64,000 bases of DNA from Dichotomocladium elegans. Lineage: Eukaryota; Mucoromycota; Mucoromycetes; Mucorales; Lichtheimiaceae. The notes beneath the pieces were generated by a model that did no database searches, was not told the DNA's origin, and was given only the letters and a program-made list of their open reading frames with translations. Position numbers and translations under genes: made by a program. Positions within the stretch are counted from its first letter, which is position 1, and every line of letters starts with the position of its first letter. Positions 1 to 12,443 of this stretch are shown here, piece by piece. The stretch spans positions 558,001-622,000 of the forward strand of contig JAIXMN010000002.1 in NCBI GenBank assembly GCA_025716815.1, read 5' to 3'.

Positions 1-45
1 TTTCCTTTCTGCCTGTCCATTCCTTCTCCAACAGAAAAAGCAATC

Positions 46-3036
46 ATGTATCGAACCCCACAACCCGTTCATAATAACGGGAGCAATCAATATCCGATGC
101 AGGAAACGCGGTACACACCTCGTCCTAACGATCGCGGTGGACCTCCGTTCCCGGATCCATACAACATGGACGAGCCTGCGCGGGCTTATGATCATCAGCC
201 ACTGCTTCGCCAGCAGCCAGATCAACCTTTCGGGGGATCACCCCGTCCAGTCCAGTTCATGCCAGGCACACCCAATATGCATTATGGTGAAGCTCCTCGG
301 CGCCAGGCGCGCCGCTACAAGACAGGTAAACCTCACGAAGGAAAAATCATCATCATAAAGACCCTATCCGATCTGGCTGGCTGACTGGCTAAGCTCACAC
401 GAACCAACTCTTTCCCCACCCCCCACAAAATAGTTCGAAAGGTGAAGCTTACCCGAGGTAATCTCGTCCTGGATTGCCCCGTCCCTACACGCTACTTGCA
501 GAATGTGCCCATAAAACAAGGCAAGGAGTTCACGCATATGCGCTACACTGCCGCCACATGTGACCCAAAGGACTTTGCATCCCAGGGTTATACCCTTCGC
601 CAGCAGCTCCTTGAACGCCGGACCGAACTGTTTATTGTTCTGACGATGTATAATGCAAGTTCGGCCCATAATGTTTTAACATTGCATGATCCTCACGAAA
701 ACACTGTGCTAACAAAAGACGTGACGTTCTGCAGGAAGACGAAATCCTGTTTGCACGTACTATGCACGGCGTGATGAAGAATATAGCTCATCTCTGCAGT
801 CGTGATCGATCGAAGGTGTGGGGCTCCAGGGGATGGGAAAAGGTTACCGTGTGTGTCGTGTCAGACGGTCGTAAGAAGATCCATCCTCGGACCCTCTCGC
901 TCCTTGCAGGCCTTGGTGTCTATCAAGAGGGTGTGGCCAAGAACATGGTCGGGGAAAAGGAAGTGACGGCTCATATTTACGAGGCAAGTATTCGAGAGGT
1001 TCATAAAGAGGAGGGTGTACCGGATTTTATTCACCTTGGCAGCTTCTTTAGTACACAACCCAAATTTCCATTGATCCCGAGATGAAATTCAAGGGCGCCG
1101 ACAAGGGCATGACGCCTTGTCAAATACTCTTTTGCCTCAAGGAAAAAAATGCAAAAAAGATCAACTCGCATCGCTGGTTCCTGCAGGGATTTGGGCCGCT
1201 GATCCAGCCCAATGTGTGTGTGTTGATTGATGTCGGAACCCGGCCTGGAAGCACCTCGATTTACCATCTCTGGAAGGCCTTTGATATCAACCCCAAGATT
1301 GCCGGTGCGTGCGGCGAGATTCGTGCCATGACAGGCACGGCAGGTGTCGCGCTTCTCAATCCGCTTGTCGCAGCCCAGAATTTCGAATATAAAATGTCCA
1401 ACATTCTCGACAAGCCCTTAGAGTCTGTATTTGGTTACATCTCGGTCCTGCCGGGCGCCTTCTCGGCCTATCGCTACACAGCCCTGCAGAATGACGTTAA
1501 CGGTCATGGGCCACTTGAAAAGTACTTTTTAGGCGAGACAATGCATGGTGGCGATGCTGATATCTTCACAGCCAACATGTATCTTGCCGAGGACCGCATT
1601 CTTTGCTACGAACTGGTGGCGAAGCGAAACGCGAGCTACGTACTGCACTACGTTAACAGCAGCTATGGCGAAACCGATGTCCCTGATAGTGTAAGTTATC
1701 CGCTCACCCACACGTGCAGTATGTTACATGAATGGATGGAGTCACTGATCTGGAATAAACAGGTAGCCGAATTGATTTCGCAACGGAGACGTTGGCTAAA
1801 TGGTGAGCCAAGAAAAAAAAACGAACCTATGGCTTTCTCTGATTTATCTCAAATAACATAAGGTTCTTTCTTTGCTGGTGTCTATGCACTCTATCATTGG
1901 CGCAAGGTTTGGTCGTCTGACCATTCGTTTCTCCGTAAACTCATGTTTATGGTCGAGAACCTGTATAATACCTACAACATGATTTTCTCTTGGTTTGCCA
2001 TTGTAAGTCTCTCCCAAAGATGTGTGTTTAGATATTAAACTACTTTGCACAGGGCAATTTCTACCTCACATTCTACATCTTAACCACTGCTCTTTCTTCG
2101 GATTCCCTTGATCCGAAACCTTTCTCTTCTAACATTGCTGGTATCCTCCACACGGTTCTCAACTATGTCTACTGTCTCCTGATGATCATTGTGTTCATCA
2201 TCTCCCTCGGTAACCGGCCGCAGGGCTCTAAATTTTTGTACACGGGAAGCATGGTATTCTTTGCGTTGTTGATGGGATACATGCTGTTTGCAACGGTGTG
2301 GATCACATACGTAAGTGTGGAGGATGTGTTGACGGCGACGAAGGAGGATATCCTTGCGATGTTCCGCCAGGAGCTGTTCCGGAACATTGTGATATCCGTC
2401 TGTGCGACGTATGTCATGTACTTTGTCGCCAGTTTCTTGTTTTTAGATCCTTGGCACATGTTTACCAGGTAAAACCCATTTTGTGTTACGCTCTCATCAG
2501 AAGCGGGACTGACACGGTTCATTAGCTTCATCCAGTACATCTTCTTATCGCCGAGCTACACCAACATCCTTAATGTCTACGCGTTCTGCAACATCCACGA
2601 CGTGTCCTGGGGCACAAAGGGTGATAACAAGGTCAACACGGATCTCGGTGTTGTAAAACACAAGAAGGACGAGTCTGGCGAGCACACCGCCGAAGTCGAG
2701 ATGCCGACCGAACAAAAAGACATGAACGAGGCTTACGAGGCAGCCATCCTCGAGCTCCAGCGCAAGGTCGAGGCACCTGAAGAGCACCGCGACCCGGCCA
2801 CCAAGCGCGAGGATTACTACAAGACCTTCCGAACCAACGTGATTTTATCCTGGATCATCTCTAACCTCATCCTGATTCTCTGCATCACGAGTGCCACCGT
2901 CTTTGGCTGGTTTGGTGACTTTGAGAAGCGAAGTACCATCTACCTCGGCTTCATTCTGTGGTCCGTAGCCGGCTTGTCGGTCATCCGTTTCTGCGGTGCG
3001 ACGCTCTATCTTATTTTGAAAATCTTTACGGGTTAA
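46..3036 (+). CDS. Chitin synthase (division 1, class I-III type)
   Basis: Membrane-bound processive GT2 enzyme that makes chitin from UDP-GlcNAc at the plasma membrane. My model has eight exons: 46-325, 434-654, 735-983, 1052-1690, 1763-1802, 1863-2002, 2053-2468, 2526-3036; it closes to 831 aa, normal for the family. Visible in order: a Pro/Gln-rich cytoplasmic N-terminus, the DCPVPTRYL entry of the chitin synthase N-domain (near residue 105), IDVGTRPG (near 308), LPGAFSAYR (near 382), AEDR (near 428) and the catalytic QRRRW (near 470). About seven membrane segments follow, from residue 500 to the end. The ATG at 46 is the first in frame and gives a typical hydrophilic start. Introns 655-734 and 984-1051 start with GCAAGT, so both are GC-AG introns; no GT donor restores the conserved frame. 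The exact class within division 1 was not determined. Confidence 0.95.
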
Positions 3037-4348
3037 AAAATCTGCGACACTTCTATCCCCTTGTGAAATATTCATATATAAATATAAAACAGTATACATA
3101 TATTTATATATATATATACCTACTCATATCGTCAAACCCTCCTCTTTTGCCCAGCTCGAGAACATCACATCAGTAAGAGCTACAATGGACGCATGGGCAA
3201 TAGCATAGTCGCATTGCAATAGCGGCGAAATTCGATAGCATGTTGTTATTTAAAATGTACTAGGCTATTTCAAGTGTGCATGCATTGATCATGCCCGTAA
3301 TTGACAACCTCACCTTTTGCTTTTTTTATCCTTGCCATGTGCCTAGTGGTTTTAAAATAATAACGTGGCACATCAAAGCTATGTACGACGTTACACGTTC
3401 TGCTAGTTAAATAAAACGTTCGTTTTACGGAGAGTATTAACCAAAATGATATGCTGCATGCACGACATTTAAGAAATGGACATAGGGAGATGAAAGAAAA
3501 ATAAAAAGAACTGAGAGGAAAATAGAGAAAAAAAACAGATCCCTGTTTTTCCACGTGTCGGTCCTTTTTTTCCCTTCTTGTTCTTATTGTTGCAGCGCAA
3601 GGTGGGTTCTTTAGTACTGTTGACAAGGCCTATAAAAGGAAGGACGGTGAAGTCGAACACACAGAAACCCACCTCAACGTACACGTGAACAGATAAAGAA
3701 AGCGAGAGAAAGAGAGAAGAGGAAGAGAGAAAAAGAACAAAGAGACGATCTGTTGATCAAAAAGGAGGGAAAGAAGTGAGCACGCGGGCAATGAAATAAA
3801 CGATTCCCCCCTGAGGGTCTCCTTATCACCTCATCTTGTTCATCTTTGAGCATTCTTTTTACACGCACGTACGCGCAGACGATTTATTATGAATGCTAAT
3901 ATTTGATAACCCGTACGTACCCTAATGAATCGTAGCACAATTCAAAGTAACTCAACAGAAAAAAAAAACTCATGCTTCCCGCCCTCTTCCCCCTTTTCAT
4001 CAAATTGCCAAAGTCGACGCTGAACCTTTTCTTGCCTTCTTTTTCCCTCTTCTTTACCCTATCCAGCCCTAACCCCTCCCCTTCCTTCTCCTCTCGCTCT
4101 CCCCCCTTCTGTAAATAATTTTCCTCAGGGAGTCTCTCAACCAAAGGGGTCCTTTCGACAAAACAAAACAATAGGACCTAGCCTGCATCCATTGTCGTAT
4201 ACGATCCGTGATCGAGACCGTGTCAAAGAACAAATCCTACCAGCTCTTTTCCTCTTTTCTTTACCTCTTCCCCCTTCTTTTCTTCACGCAACGCATCGAC
4301 ACCAATAGAGTATAGAGCCCATTCAACAAATACATGTAGCATCCCCAA
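3037..4348. other. Intergenic region between chitin synthase and RasGEF
   Basis: No convincing gene. It starts with an AT-rich stretch containing TA dinucleotide runs near 3100, which probably holds the chitin synthase 3' end. From about 3480 to 3780 it is strongly purine-rich on the plus strand, and from 4020 to 4110 pyrimidine-rich. A TATA-like CTATAAAAGG lies near 3630, but it is about 700 bp from the next ATG, so its target is unclear. The pyrimidine-rich part is typical of a fungal promoter and 5' UTR for the RasGEF gene. Confidence 0.5.
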
Positions 4349-7300
4349 ATGACCGTCCATCCCGCTCTCATCGACTCTCCTCTCACTCCTCCAAAAACAT
4401 CAGTGCCTAGTTCACTTTCGCCACCTGTCTCTTTACCTAATTCGCCCCGGAACGATACTACGCCCTCCACCCTGACTTCACACTTTGTCCAGGCCCTCCA
4501 CGATTATTTACCAACCAGTGCCGCCGTTGACGAGGCAGTCTCTTGTCTCTATTTCCGCAAGGGTGCTATCATCGAGGTCATTAATAGAGACCCATCAGGA
4601 TGGTGGGACGGTACCACCAACGGCGCTCGTGGATGGTTTCCCAGTAATTTTGTCGGACGGATAGGCGAGGCCACACAGCATTACTCGAGCGATGACGAGA
4701 ACGACGATACAGTCGGCACGGACGAGGACGATAATACGCGACAAAAGAAGGTAAACAAAGTAACAAAAAAACAAGTTACCTTAAAATGAATCTTTTCCAA
4801 ATAAGTCATCCTCCTCCCCCCAAATAAAAAGGCTCCGTCAAACCTATTATCAACGACCCGTGTCCTGGATAAACACGTACAGAGCAAGACGATCCAACCC
4901 CACCGGTGGGACGAATTAATGACCGATGTGGCGCGACACGTTCAGACGCTCCTAGACGACCCAGACGACCAGACCCTTGTCTATCCGATTGTCGCCGCCG
5001 TCAGAGCCGTCCTTGCCGCCGCCGAGGCCGTCTCAACCGATGCACCCATCTTCAAGTCCAATCCAGATCTTGCAAAATATAGGAAATCCATCCTCGCCAG
5101 CCTCAGCAGGCTTATTGTGCTGTCCAGAAAGGAGCCGCAGGCGACTCCGCCTGAGGACGGAAACCACGATGACGACGAAGACGATGCCAACGCGATCTGC
5201 CGCCAGCTCACCAAGGATCTCAACCAGTTTGAGGTCGCCTTCAAGAAGACCAAATCAGCTCGTCTCTCAAGCGCATCTCTCATTGCGCGCGCTGTTCCTC
5301 TCGATGACGCAAAGCATACGCTCAAGAACCTAGCAGACCACCAATCAACCATCCAGAACATGGTGGACGACCTCCTCGAGACCATCCGGCTTTTTCTCGC
5401 CGTCGACGATGGGCTTTCGGCTGCTGCGGAGCCAACACCGCAGCCCAAGGCGACAGAAATGCTCAAAAAGACTCGGGACGCAGTCGATGCCGTCCGTCAC
5501 TTTTTAGCCGTCGTCGAGCACGTGTGCTCGACCGTTGGCAATCTCGACTATGGCCATCATTCAATCATACCTCAGGATCCTAATTTGGTGGCGTTGGTCC
5601 TAGCCAAGGAGACCGTGTACAGCGCCATCACTCGGCTGGTGACAGGTGTCCGCGCGCTTGCAGGCAACCCCGCTAAGGAAGACCTCGACGCTGTCGAGCA
5701 TAATTGTCGCACCGTCGCCGACGCCATACTGGATTGTCAGCAACGTGTCAAAGTTTGTCTGGAGGTTGGTAGTGATTCTGACTCATCCTCCGACGCAAGT
5801 AATCTGCAACAACAACAAGAAGACGCGGAATCCATGCGCCAACAACTCGAAGAGTCCATTGAGACACGCCGTCAACAGACGCTGAGCGTCCTCGGTCGAA
5901 AGGCAACCACACTCGATGCGCTTCATGATCACTATCATGCTGAACAGCAACAACAACAACAATCGTATCAGAAACATACATCCGAAATCAGACGATCCAG
6001 GGCACTTTCTCGAGTGAGTCGCACCACGTCACCGCTGCCTCCGAGACCCGCAAGTAGTAAATCCACACCGGCTGCGCCGGACAGGACGCGCAGGCAACGC
6101 GGTATGAGCGTCTCTTCGGTAAAGCAGAGAAGCGATTCACTTGCGTCGTCGACCGAGACCTTGGTCGAGGTCCCGCAGGGTGCGCTCCGACGCACACCAT
6201 CATGGCTTTCAGTATCCGAAGTGACGGAGCGTAGGGACAGTCTTCAAAGTGTATCTCCCACACCGAAGGTAAAACACGTTCGCAAGACAGGGAAGGACAA
6301 GATTTACTGACGTTTCTTCAGAATGACACCGAGCCATGGTTTTTGAAGCAGCGTGCATTCACCGACGACGAGATCATGCTCAATAGCGAAGGCCAGGTCA
6401 CGGGCGCTACTGTTGAGGCACTTATTGAAAGACTCACCCAGCATGAGAAGTCGACAGGTATATAATAGTTGCGGGAGAAAAGGACTGCCCTTACTCAATA
6501 AGCAAGATCAATTAGAACTTCTCTTTCTGCGTGCATTCTTTTACAATTTTCGGTTATTCACTACCCCGCCCGTGGTGCTGGATCTATTGATCAAACGTTT
6601 TAATCTCCAGCCCCCAACTACCGAACCGCCACTCAGTCAAGACGAGCTTGGACTGTGGACAAACCGCGTTCTCTTGCCTGTCCGGCTCCGAGTCTACAAC
6701 GTCATCAAAACTTGGCTCGAGTCATTCTTCTATTATGAAAGCGATCACGCGATTGAACCGATGTTAGTCGAGTTCGTAACGGGCCCCATGACGCATGCCA
6801 TGGCCACACCCTCCAAGCGTATGATGGATCTTGTCCGTAAACGCGTATGTATCTCAAGAGGATCGAATGGGACGCAGAATAATAGTAGTAATAATGCGCT
6901 CACATGCTTACTACAGTTTACGTCCAGAGAAGCTCTGAACACAAGCCGGAAACTGTCATTCAGTAGCAACGTATCCGACCATGTCCGCAAGCAAGCTGGT
7001 CCACAGATGTCCCTTTCGTCTACAACATCAGGTTCCCTTCTCTTCTCGACTCTATTCGAAGAGAACAGTAATCACAGCAGCAGCAGCAGCGCCTATGGCA
7101 ACGGTAACAACGGCAGCAGCAGCAACAGCAACGGTCACCCTGCCATCAACCAACCAAATATTAACCGTTCGCTGAGAAACACAATCCGCAAAGCGATTGG
7201 GCAGAACGCACTCACATCGGTCCATCTCACCGAGTTTGATGCGCTTGAGCTGGCACGGCAACTCACTTTGATGGAAAGCATGTTGTTTTGCCAAATCCAG

Positions 7301-8075
7301 CCGAATGAAATGATCGGGCAGGAGTTCAAGAAAAAGCTCGGGCTGAGCACGGCAATCCATGTCAAGGCCATGATCCAGCGCAGCACCCAGATCACCAGCT
7401 GGGTGTCAGATACCATCCTCCATGAAGCTGATGCTAAAAAACGGGCCCAGATCATTAAATTCTGGATCAAGATTGGCGATGTAAGTTTTAATTGTATGGG
7501 CTTGACAAGAGGGGGAGGGATCCTCTTCGATTGCTAAGCCATCTTTCGCTCCCTGTTAGCATTGTCTTCAGCTGCGGAACTACAACACGCTCATGGCCAT
7601 CCGTTCGGCCCTTGACTCGACGAGCATTGCCCGCCTGAAGCGGACATGGGAGCACGTTTCGCACAAGTATAAGGCGATGTATGATCCCATCTACCGTGCA
7701 ACAGACTCATCCCGCAACTTTGCCGAGTACCGGAGACAGCTCCGGGATGCGGTTGCGCCCTGCCTGCCGTTCCTCGGTGTTTATCTGACAGACATGACGT
7801 TCATTGATGACGGCAATGCGAATACGCGTACCTCGCCGAACGGCGCACAGCTCATCAATTTTGACAAATACATCAAGACAACTCGCATTCTCAACGAGAT
7901 TGATCAGTTCCAGATCCCTTATAAACTGACCGAGGTGGAGGAGATCCAGAGATACCTCCTGGAGTGCCTCGAGACGGTGGAAAAGGACGATCAAGTGTTT
8001 TATACCCGAAGTCTCCAACTCGAGCCAAGAGAGGAAGAATTTGATATCAAGAGCTTTATCTCCAATCTTGCCTAA
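4349..8075 (+). CDS. SH3-domain Ras guanine nucleotide exchange factor (Cdc25-like)
   Basis: Loads GTP onto Ras-type GTPases at the plasma membrane. Exons 4349-4750, 4832-6268, 6322-6457, 6507-7480 and 7560-8075 close to 1154 aa. An N-terminal SH3 domain spans about residues 46-105 (ALHDYLP, WWDG, GWFPSNFV). A long helical and low-complexity middle follows, with acidic and Gln runs. RasGEF_N spans about 640-790, then a Ser/Asn-rich linker, and the catalytic CDC25-homology domain runs from about 890 to the end (LARQLTLMES, FWIKIG, LRNYNTLMAI, FIDDGN). This order matches yeast Cdc25/Ste6-type RasGEFs. Positions 6845-6916 look like an intron (GTATGT...CTACAG) but are 72 nt and stop-free, so a 1130-aa form without 24 residues is equally possible. 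The ATG at 4349 was chosen as the first in the open frame upstream of SH3. Confidence 0.93.
6845..6916 (+). other. Possible in-frame intron in the RasGEF gene
   Basis: Begins GTATGT and ends CTTACTACAG with branch-like CTCAC and CTTAC upstream of the acceptor. Its length is a multiple of three with no stop, so the protein stays in frame either way. The 24 residues it would encode are Ser/Asn-rich and sit in the linker after RasGEF_N, consistent with intron sequence. Confidence 0.55.
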
Positions 8076-8311
8076 TGGACTTTGTTGTTGTTGTTGCCTA
8101 CTTTTTTTCTATACATCTATATACTACTTTTTTTTTAATGTAATGTTTTCCATAAACCTGTTGGGCTTGTGCTAACTCCGCCCAAACGAAAAGGGCAGGC
8201 GAGGGCGGTTGAGATTGGAAAATAGAGAGCGAGCTCGATCACACACTCACACCCACACCCACACACGCTTTGCCTTTTTTTTTTTTAAAAAAAAAAATAA
8301 CGGACATCATT

Positions 8312-10454
8312 ATGGATCTAGTCAATCATTACGGCTCCAGCGACGAAGAAGATAATCGCGAGACAGTCAACGTCGCACGGAGTAGTGCTCTGGCCATCAA
8401 CGCCGCTCCTGACACGGGATTCGACGTAGGCTTTCCATTTCCTCCCATTTCCCCGTTCTAGCGCGCATTGGGGGTGGTCTTCTCGCTTTGCAGGATCGCC
8501 GGCATCTATCTGATCCCCGCATGCTCTCGCTTTATTTTTTATAGACTCATTCACAAGGAATTTACACAGCACCCACAGCGACAGAGTTGACGGTGAATGT
8601 GCCATATAATGACATGATGCGGCCGCTGTACGGTCCGCAGAATCCGAATCAAGATCCTAGGATAGCGACGCAAAACATTTTAACGGGACATGTTGAGCAG
8701 CAAGCGATTTCTGAATCTGACTTTCGCACACAGATGCGCACGTTTGAAACCTACGGGTATGCGCGCGATCCTTCTGTTGGTTCGCAGAATCTGGCTGGCC
8801 AGACGGGCACGGGATTGCTCGGGACGGGCTATGTCGGCAACCTGGCGGCTGCGGCCGAGCTTGGCGGCGTGAGTGTCTATGACCGTGCTCCGAAGCACCT
8901 GCGGCGCAATCAGGATGCGCGCAAGAAGCGCCAGGATAAGGGCGATCTGTCGGTTGTCGACGGCGAGAACGCGTACAAGGGGCCTTGGGCGGGATACACA
9001 GACGACAAGACGTTGCCGGTGAAGGTCCAGGCCGGCGGAGGAGATAATGAGGGGGATGAAAAGGAATCGACAGAGGCAGCAGCGGCAGACGAAGCAGCAG
9101 ACCAGAAAGCTATCAAGGCCGGCGGAGGCTACGATCCAAGAAGGAAAAATATCATCGAGCCAGGCAACGAGAAGACCATCTTCCACGGCGAGTCCGAATT
9201 CGACTATCTCGGTCGGACCTACATGGCCGTGCCGCAGGATGTGGACGTCAATCTGCTGAGCGAGTCCGGCACACAGGAGTGCTTCATCCCCAAGCGCCTC
9301 AGCCACACCTGGGAAGGCCACGCCAGGGGCGTGTCTGCCATCCGGTTCTTGCCCAAATCCGCACATCTTCTGCTCAGTGCGGGTATGGATAACAAAATTA
9401 AGGTAAAATACCAGGGACGAAGCGGATCAGCCAACTTTGCTCACGTTCGTCCTTCTAGATCTGGGATGTGTACCATGATCGAAGCTTGCTGCGCACAATG
9501 ATCGGCCACAGTAAGGCTGTACGTGACATCGCATTCAGCAACGACGGCAGACGCTTCTTAAGTGCTAGCTACGATCGCTACGTCAAATTATGGGACACCG
9601 AGACGGGTAACGTGTTTGTGAACGATCCCCTGTCAGCCCGGTTTTGGCTTACACAGGCCCGTAATAATTCGGAATAGGTCAATGCATCCGATCTTTCTCG
9701 ACAAGCAAGATCCCCTACTGTGTTACGTTTAATCCGGATGAAGACAAACAGCACATTTTCTTGGCCGGCTGCTCGGACAAGAAGATCGTTCAGTTTGATA
9801 GCAACACCGGTGAGATCACGCAGGAGTACGACCAGCATCTGGGGGCTGTCAACACAATCACCTTTGTGGACGAAAACCGGCGGTTTATCACCACCTCTGA
9901 TGACAAGACAATGCGTGCCTGGGAATTTGACATTCCTGTCGTCATTAAATATATTGCCGAGCCAGACATGCATTCCATGCCGGCTGTCACCCTTCATCCA
10001 AGCAGTGAGTTTTGTACACCCACCAAAGGGAGGAAAAAAAACAACCGCTCACGTTCTATAAATAGACAAATGGATGGCATGTCAGTCCTTGGATAATCAG
10101 ATTGTTGTGTACGGTGCTCGCGATCGATTTAGAATGAACCGCAAGAAACGATTTGCGGGCCATCTTGTGGCAGGCTACGCATGTAAGCCTGGATTCTCAC
10201 CCGATGGACGCTTCATCAGCAGCGGCGACTCGAACGGCAATGTTTGGACATGGGATTGGAAGACATGCCGGATACTAAAGAAGTTCAAGGCACATGACAA
10301 GGTTGTCATGAACACCGAATGGCATCCTCATGAGACGTCTAAAATGGCAACTTGTTCTTGGGATGGTAAGCCCTCCTTGTCCTGGTTTAATGCTTGTATT
10401 CACCTTATTTTTGTTCTATTAATGACAACAGGTTTGATCAAATACTGGGATTAA
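8312..10454 (+). CDS. PRP17: Pre-mRNA splicing factor Prp17/Cdc40, WD40 protein
   Basis: Second-step spliceosome factor in the nucleus. Exons 8312-8425, 8587-9402, 9459-9606, 9678-10004, 10066-10365 and 10432-10454 give 575 aa, close to the family length of about 580. The N-terminal third has the conserved [13 protein letters not shown] and GPWAGY-type segments. From about residue 275 seven WD40 blades follow ([66 protein letters not shown], ending KYWD). The last coding exon is only 23 nt. The first acceptor is the weakest point: it must be after AGAG at 8586 to keep phase with an exon that ends at 8425, although CACAG at 8569 looks stronger. A long T/A homopolymer lies just upstream of the start. 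Confidence 0.94.
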
Positions 10455-10676
10455 TTATATTGTCTTTTTTTTTTTGCTGTCCAACCATGATTTACAAAGA
10501 ATAAAAGGGGTTGGTGTTTATGCAGAAAGGGAAAAGACGGGCCGACAAAACCAAATTGCTGGGGCAAAATGTGGTAAGATACCACAAGGTTTCATTTTCT
10601 TTTCGAATCCTTCTCTTTTTTTTTTCTGCGTCTGTGTGCGTGTGCGTGTGTTTGTGTGTGTGTATCTTGATTTTTA

Positions 10677-11150
10677 ATGGAGTCGTTTTTGTCTACTTTA
10701 CCATCCTACGTACACGACTACTTAAATAAGCAGCCGCCCACAGATGTGTTCAATGTACTTCGCGAACTGATCTGTTTTGCAGTCCTCTACTCGAATGATC
10801 GAGAACGCATCACCTCGAAAACAGCTCAGTTGCTGGAGCGGGGTGCAGACAAAGCCGTTCCAGAGGACAATGGCAGCGATGCAGAAAACAACATTCAAGG
10901 CGATAATCAAAGCCATGGCGAATATGTCGACGTCGTTTCTACCCGCCCAGCTACTATCTCTACTACCGAAACGGACGGGAACCATGTCCAGACGAAAAGC
11001 ACAGGACGGGAAGATGACGAAGAAGAAGAGACAAAAAAGCCCAAGCCGCGGGACAAGAGCAAGATGCTCTATACATTTCCAGAATGGTGGGGGCATCACG
11101 ATGGGTCCGAAGAAATGAATGACAGCAAAAAAGAGACTTTATGCAAGTAG
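10677..11150 (+). CDS. Hypothetical protein, 157 aa
   Basis: Single open frame from an ATG directly after a TG-rich microsatellite (about 10630-10665). The first 55 residues read as ordered and helical (LPSYVHDYLNK, VFNVLRELICFAVLYS); the rest is acidic, Glu/Lys-rich and probably disordered, with WWGHHDG near the C-terminus. I do not recognise the family. It lies about 220 bp downstream of PRP17 on the same strand. The last codons before the TAG are followed by a poly-T tract; a further 3' exon cannot be excluded. Confidence is limited because only ORF length and composition support it. Confidence 0.5.
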   Translation: MESFLSTLPSYVHDYLNKQPPTDVFNVLRELICFAVLYSNDRERITSKTAQLLERGADKAVPEDNGSDAENNIQGDNQSHGEYVDVVSTRPATISTTETDGNHVQTKSTGREDDEEEETKKPKPRDKSKMLYTFPEWWGHHDGSEEMNDSKKETLCK

Positions 11151-11366
11151 TTTTCTTTTTTTTTTTCTGTTTCACCCCCCTCACCACTGTTGACACCATC
11201 ATCCTCTAGCTCAGGAACCAGGGACGATCGATGACCAACGAAGAAAACCAGCACGTCGCGAGACGATCAGTACATGGGTCCCATGTAAGCATACCACACT
11301 AAGATGAGAGAGAGAGAAAAACCCACAAGCTGAGTATTATCGACAGGGGACGATCCGGCGAAAAGG

Positions 11367-11985
11367 ATGGACGCTAAACCACTGAGACGCACCACGAGGT
11401 AACAGCCAATAGCCCTTCCTCCCTAAACACCTCCTCTTTTCACGCATAACACGTTTGTCCGCATAGCATTGCACCTACCGACCTTATTCCGAACCTGCGG
11501 TCCTACCCTGATCCGCCACGCCGTCCTACTGCTACCCCTTCACCCCCGGCGTCTCGCGTAAGCGGGTCCCCGAAGACAACAACAACACCAAAACGGTCTT
11601 CTACCCAAGGTAGGTTTTGACAAGTGGGAGGATGGGTAGTGCGCGCTCTTTCTTTCCCTCACATCATAATAATGATGATAATGAAGTACCGACATCGACA
11701 TCACGCACCAATGCGCCGAGCGTTGCAGCCGCGCCCAAGGGCCCTTCATCGGCATCCATGGGACGTGCGGGGTCCGTATACCGGCCTGCAATGACAGCCA
11801 CCGTCAGAGCGCGCCAGGAACATGCGAAAGCCAAAGAGCAAAAGCTAGAGGAAGAAAAGGCAAAGGCGGCCCAGCTGAACCGCGTTAGTCTGCGAGTCAA
11901 GCAGCAGGCCAAACCCTCCGTGGATTGGGAGGCGCTCAAAAAGGAGCGCAGAAGGACCATGCCAGTCATGGCCAGTAATACCTAA
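11367..11985 (+). CDS. Hypothetical basic, disordered protein with C-terminal coiled coil, 157 aa
   Basis: Three-exon model 11367-11398, 11467-11609, 11687-11985, with phases that close exactly. The frame upstream of 11609 meets a TGA at once unless the GTAGGT...GAAG intron is removed, which supports splicing. The product starts MDAKPLRRTTS, then is Pro/Ser/Thr-rich and basic, and ends with a charged helix (RQEHAKAKEQKLEEEKAKA) followed by VDWEALKKERRR. Such a composition suits a cytoskeletal or nucleic-acid associated protein, but I do not recognise it and assign no function. An upstream non-coding or coding exon near 11220-11290, ending at a GTAAGC donor, is possible. Confidence 0.5.
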
Positions 11986-12020
11986 AACAGAACTTTACCC
12001 TCTCCCCCCTCCCCACCCCT

Positions 12021-12082
12021 TTCTCTCCCTCCCTCCCTCCCTCTCTCTCTCTCTTCTTTTTTTTTTTTCCGCGCGCGCGCAC
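12021..12082. repeat. Pyrimidine microsatellite with GC alternating tail
   Basis: Runs of CCCT and CT units, then poly-T, then about five GC dinucleotides. It lies in the 3' region of the preceding gene and immediately upstream of the 52-aa gene, so it may also be part of that gene's promoter. Confidence 0.8.
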
Positions 12083-12109
12083 GCCCGAACCCACACCCTC
12101 CAAACAATC

Positions 12110-12333
12110 ATGAACCGTGGACCTATCGTCTTGTAAGACTCATTGCATCATAAAAAAGCCTACTTTTTTTTTCCACTCACGAGCGGCTCTGATACAGGAC
12201 CATCGACGAAGCCGAGTACCTTCTTGATCAGATGCCTCTGCCTGATGCTGATGAAAGCGCAATGGTCACTCAATTGCGCGAAAAGCTGCGCATGCTGTTG
12301 GCAGAGTTACGCAAGGGTGCTGAAGGCAACTGA
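12110..12333 (+). CDS. Small hypothetical protein, 52 aa, one intron
   Basis: Model 12110-12132 joined to 12198-12333: ATG AAC CGT ... GTC TT, then a GTAAGA...ATACAG intron, then the open second exon. The product begins MNRGPIVL and continues with an acidic-then-amphipathic helix (IDEAEYLLDQM, QLREKLRMLLAELRK). Below usual ORF-calling size, but it has a clean start, a clean splice and an ordered-looking protein. Family unknown. It ends about 170 bp before the tail of the convergent reverse-strand gene, with a GAG repeat between them. Confidence 0.45.
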
Positions 12334-12443
12334 ATTTGAAAGAAACATACAAACTTTTTATTCTTCGTCTACTCTTGTTTTGGTGAAAATACAATATATT
12401 ATCCTCTGCATTTTTCACGTTCTGGTTGCAACGAGTGGAATTC

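Noticed and set aside
8680..9366. 228-codon reverse-strand ORF
   Set aside because: It is antisense to conserved PRP17 exon sequence; codon use follows the sense gene.
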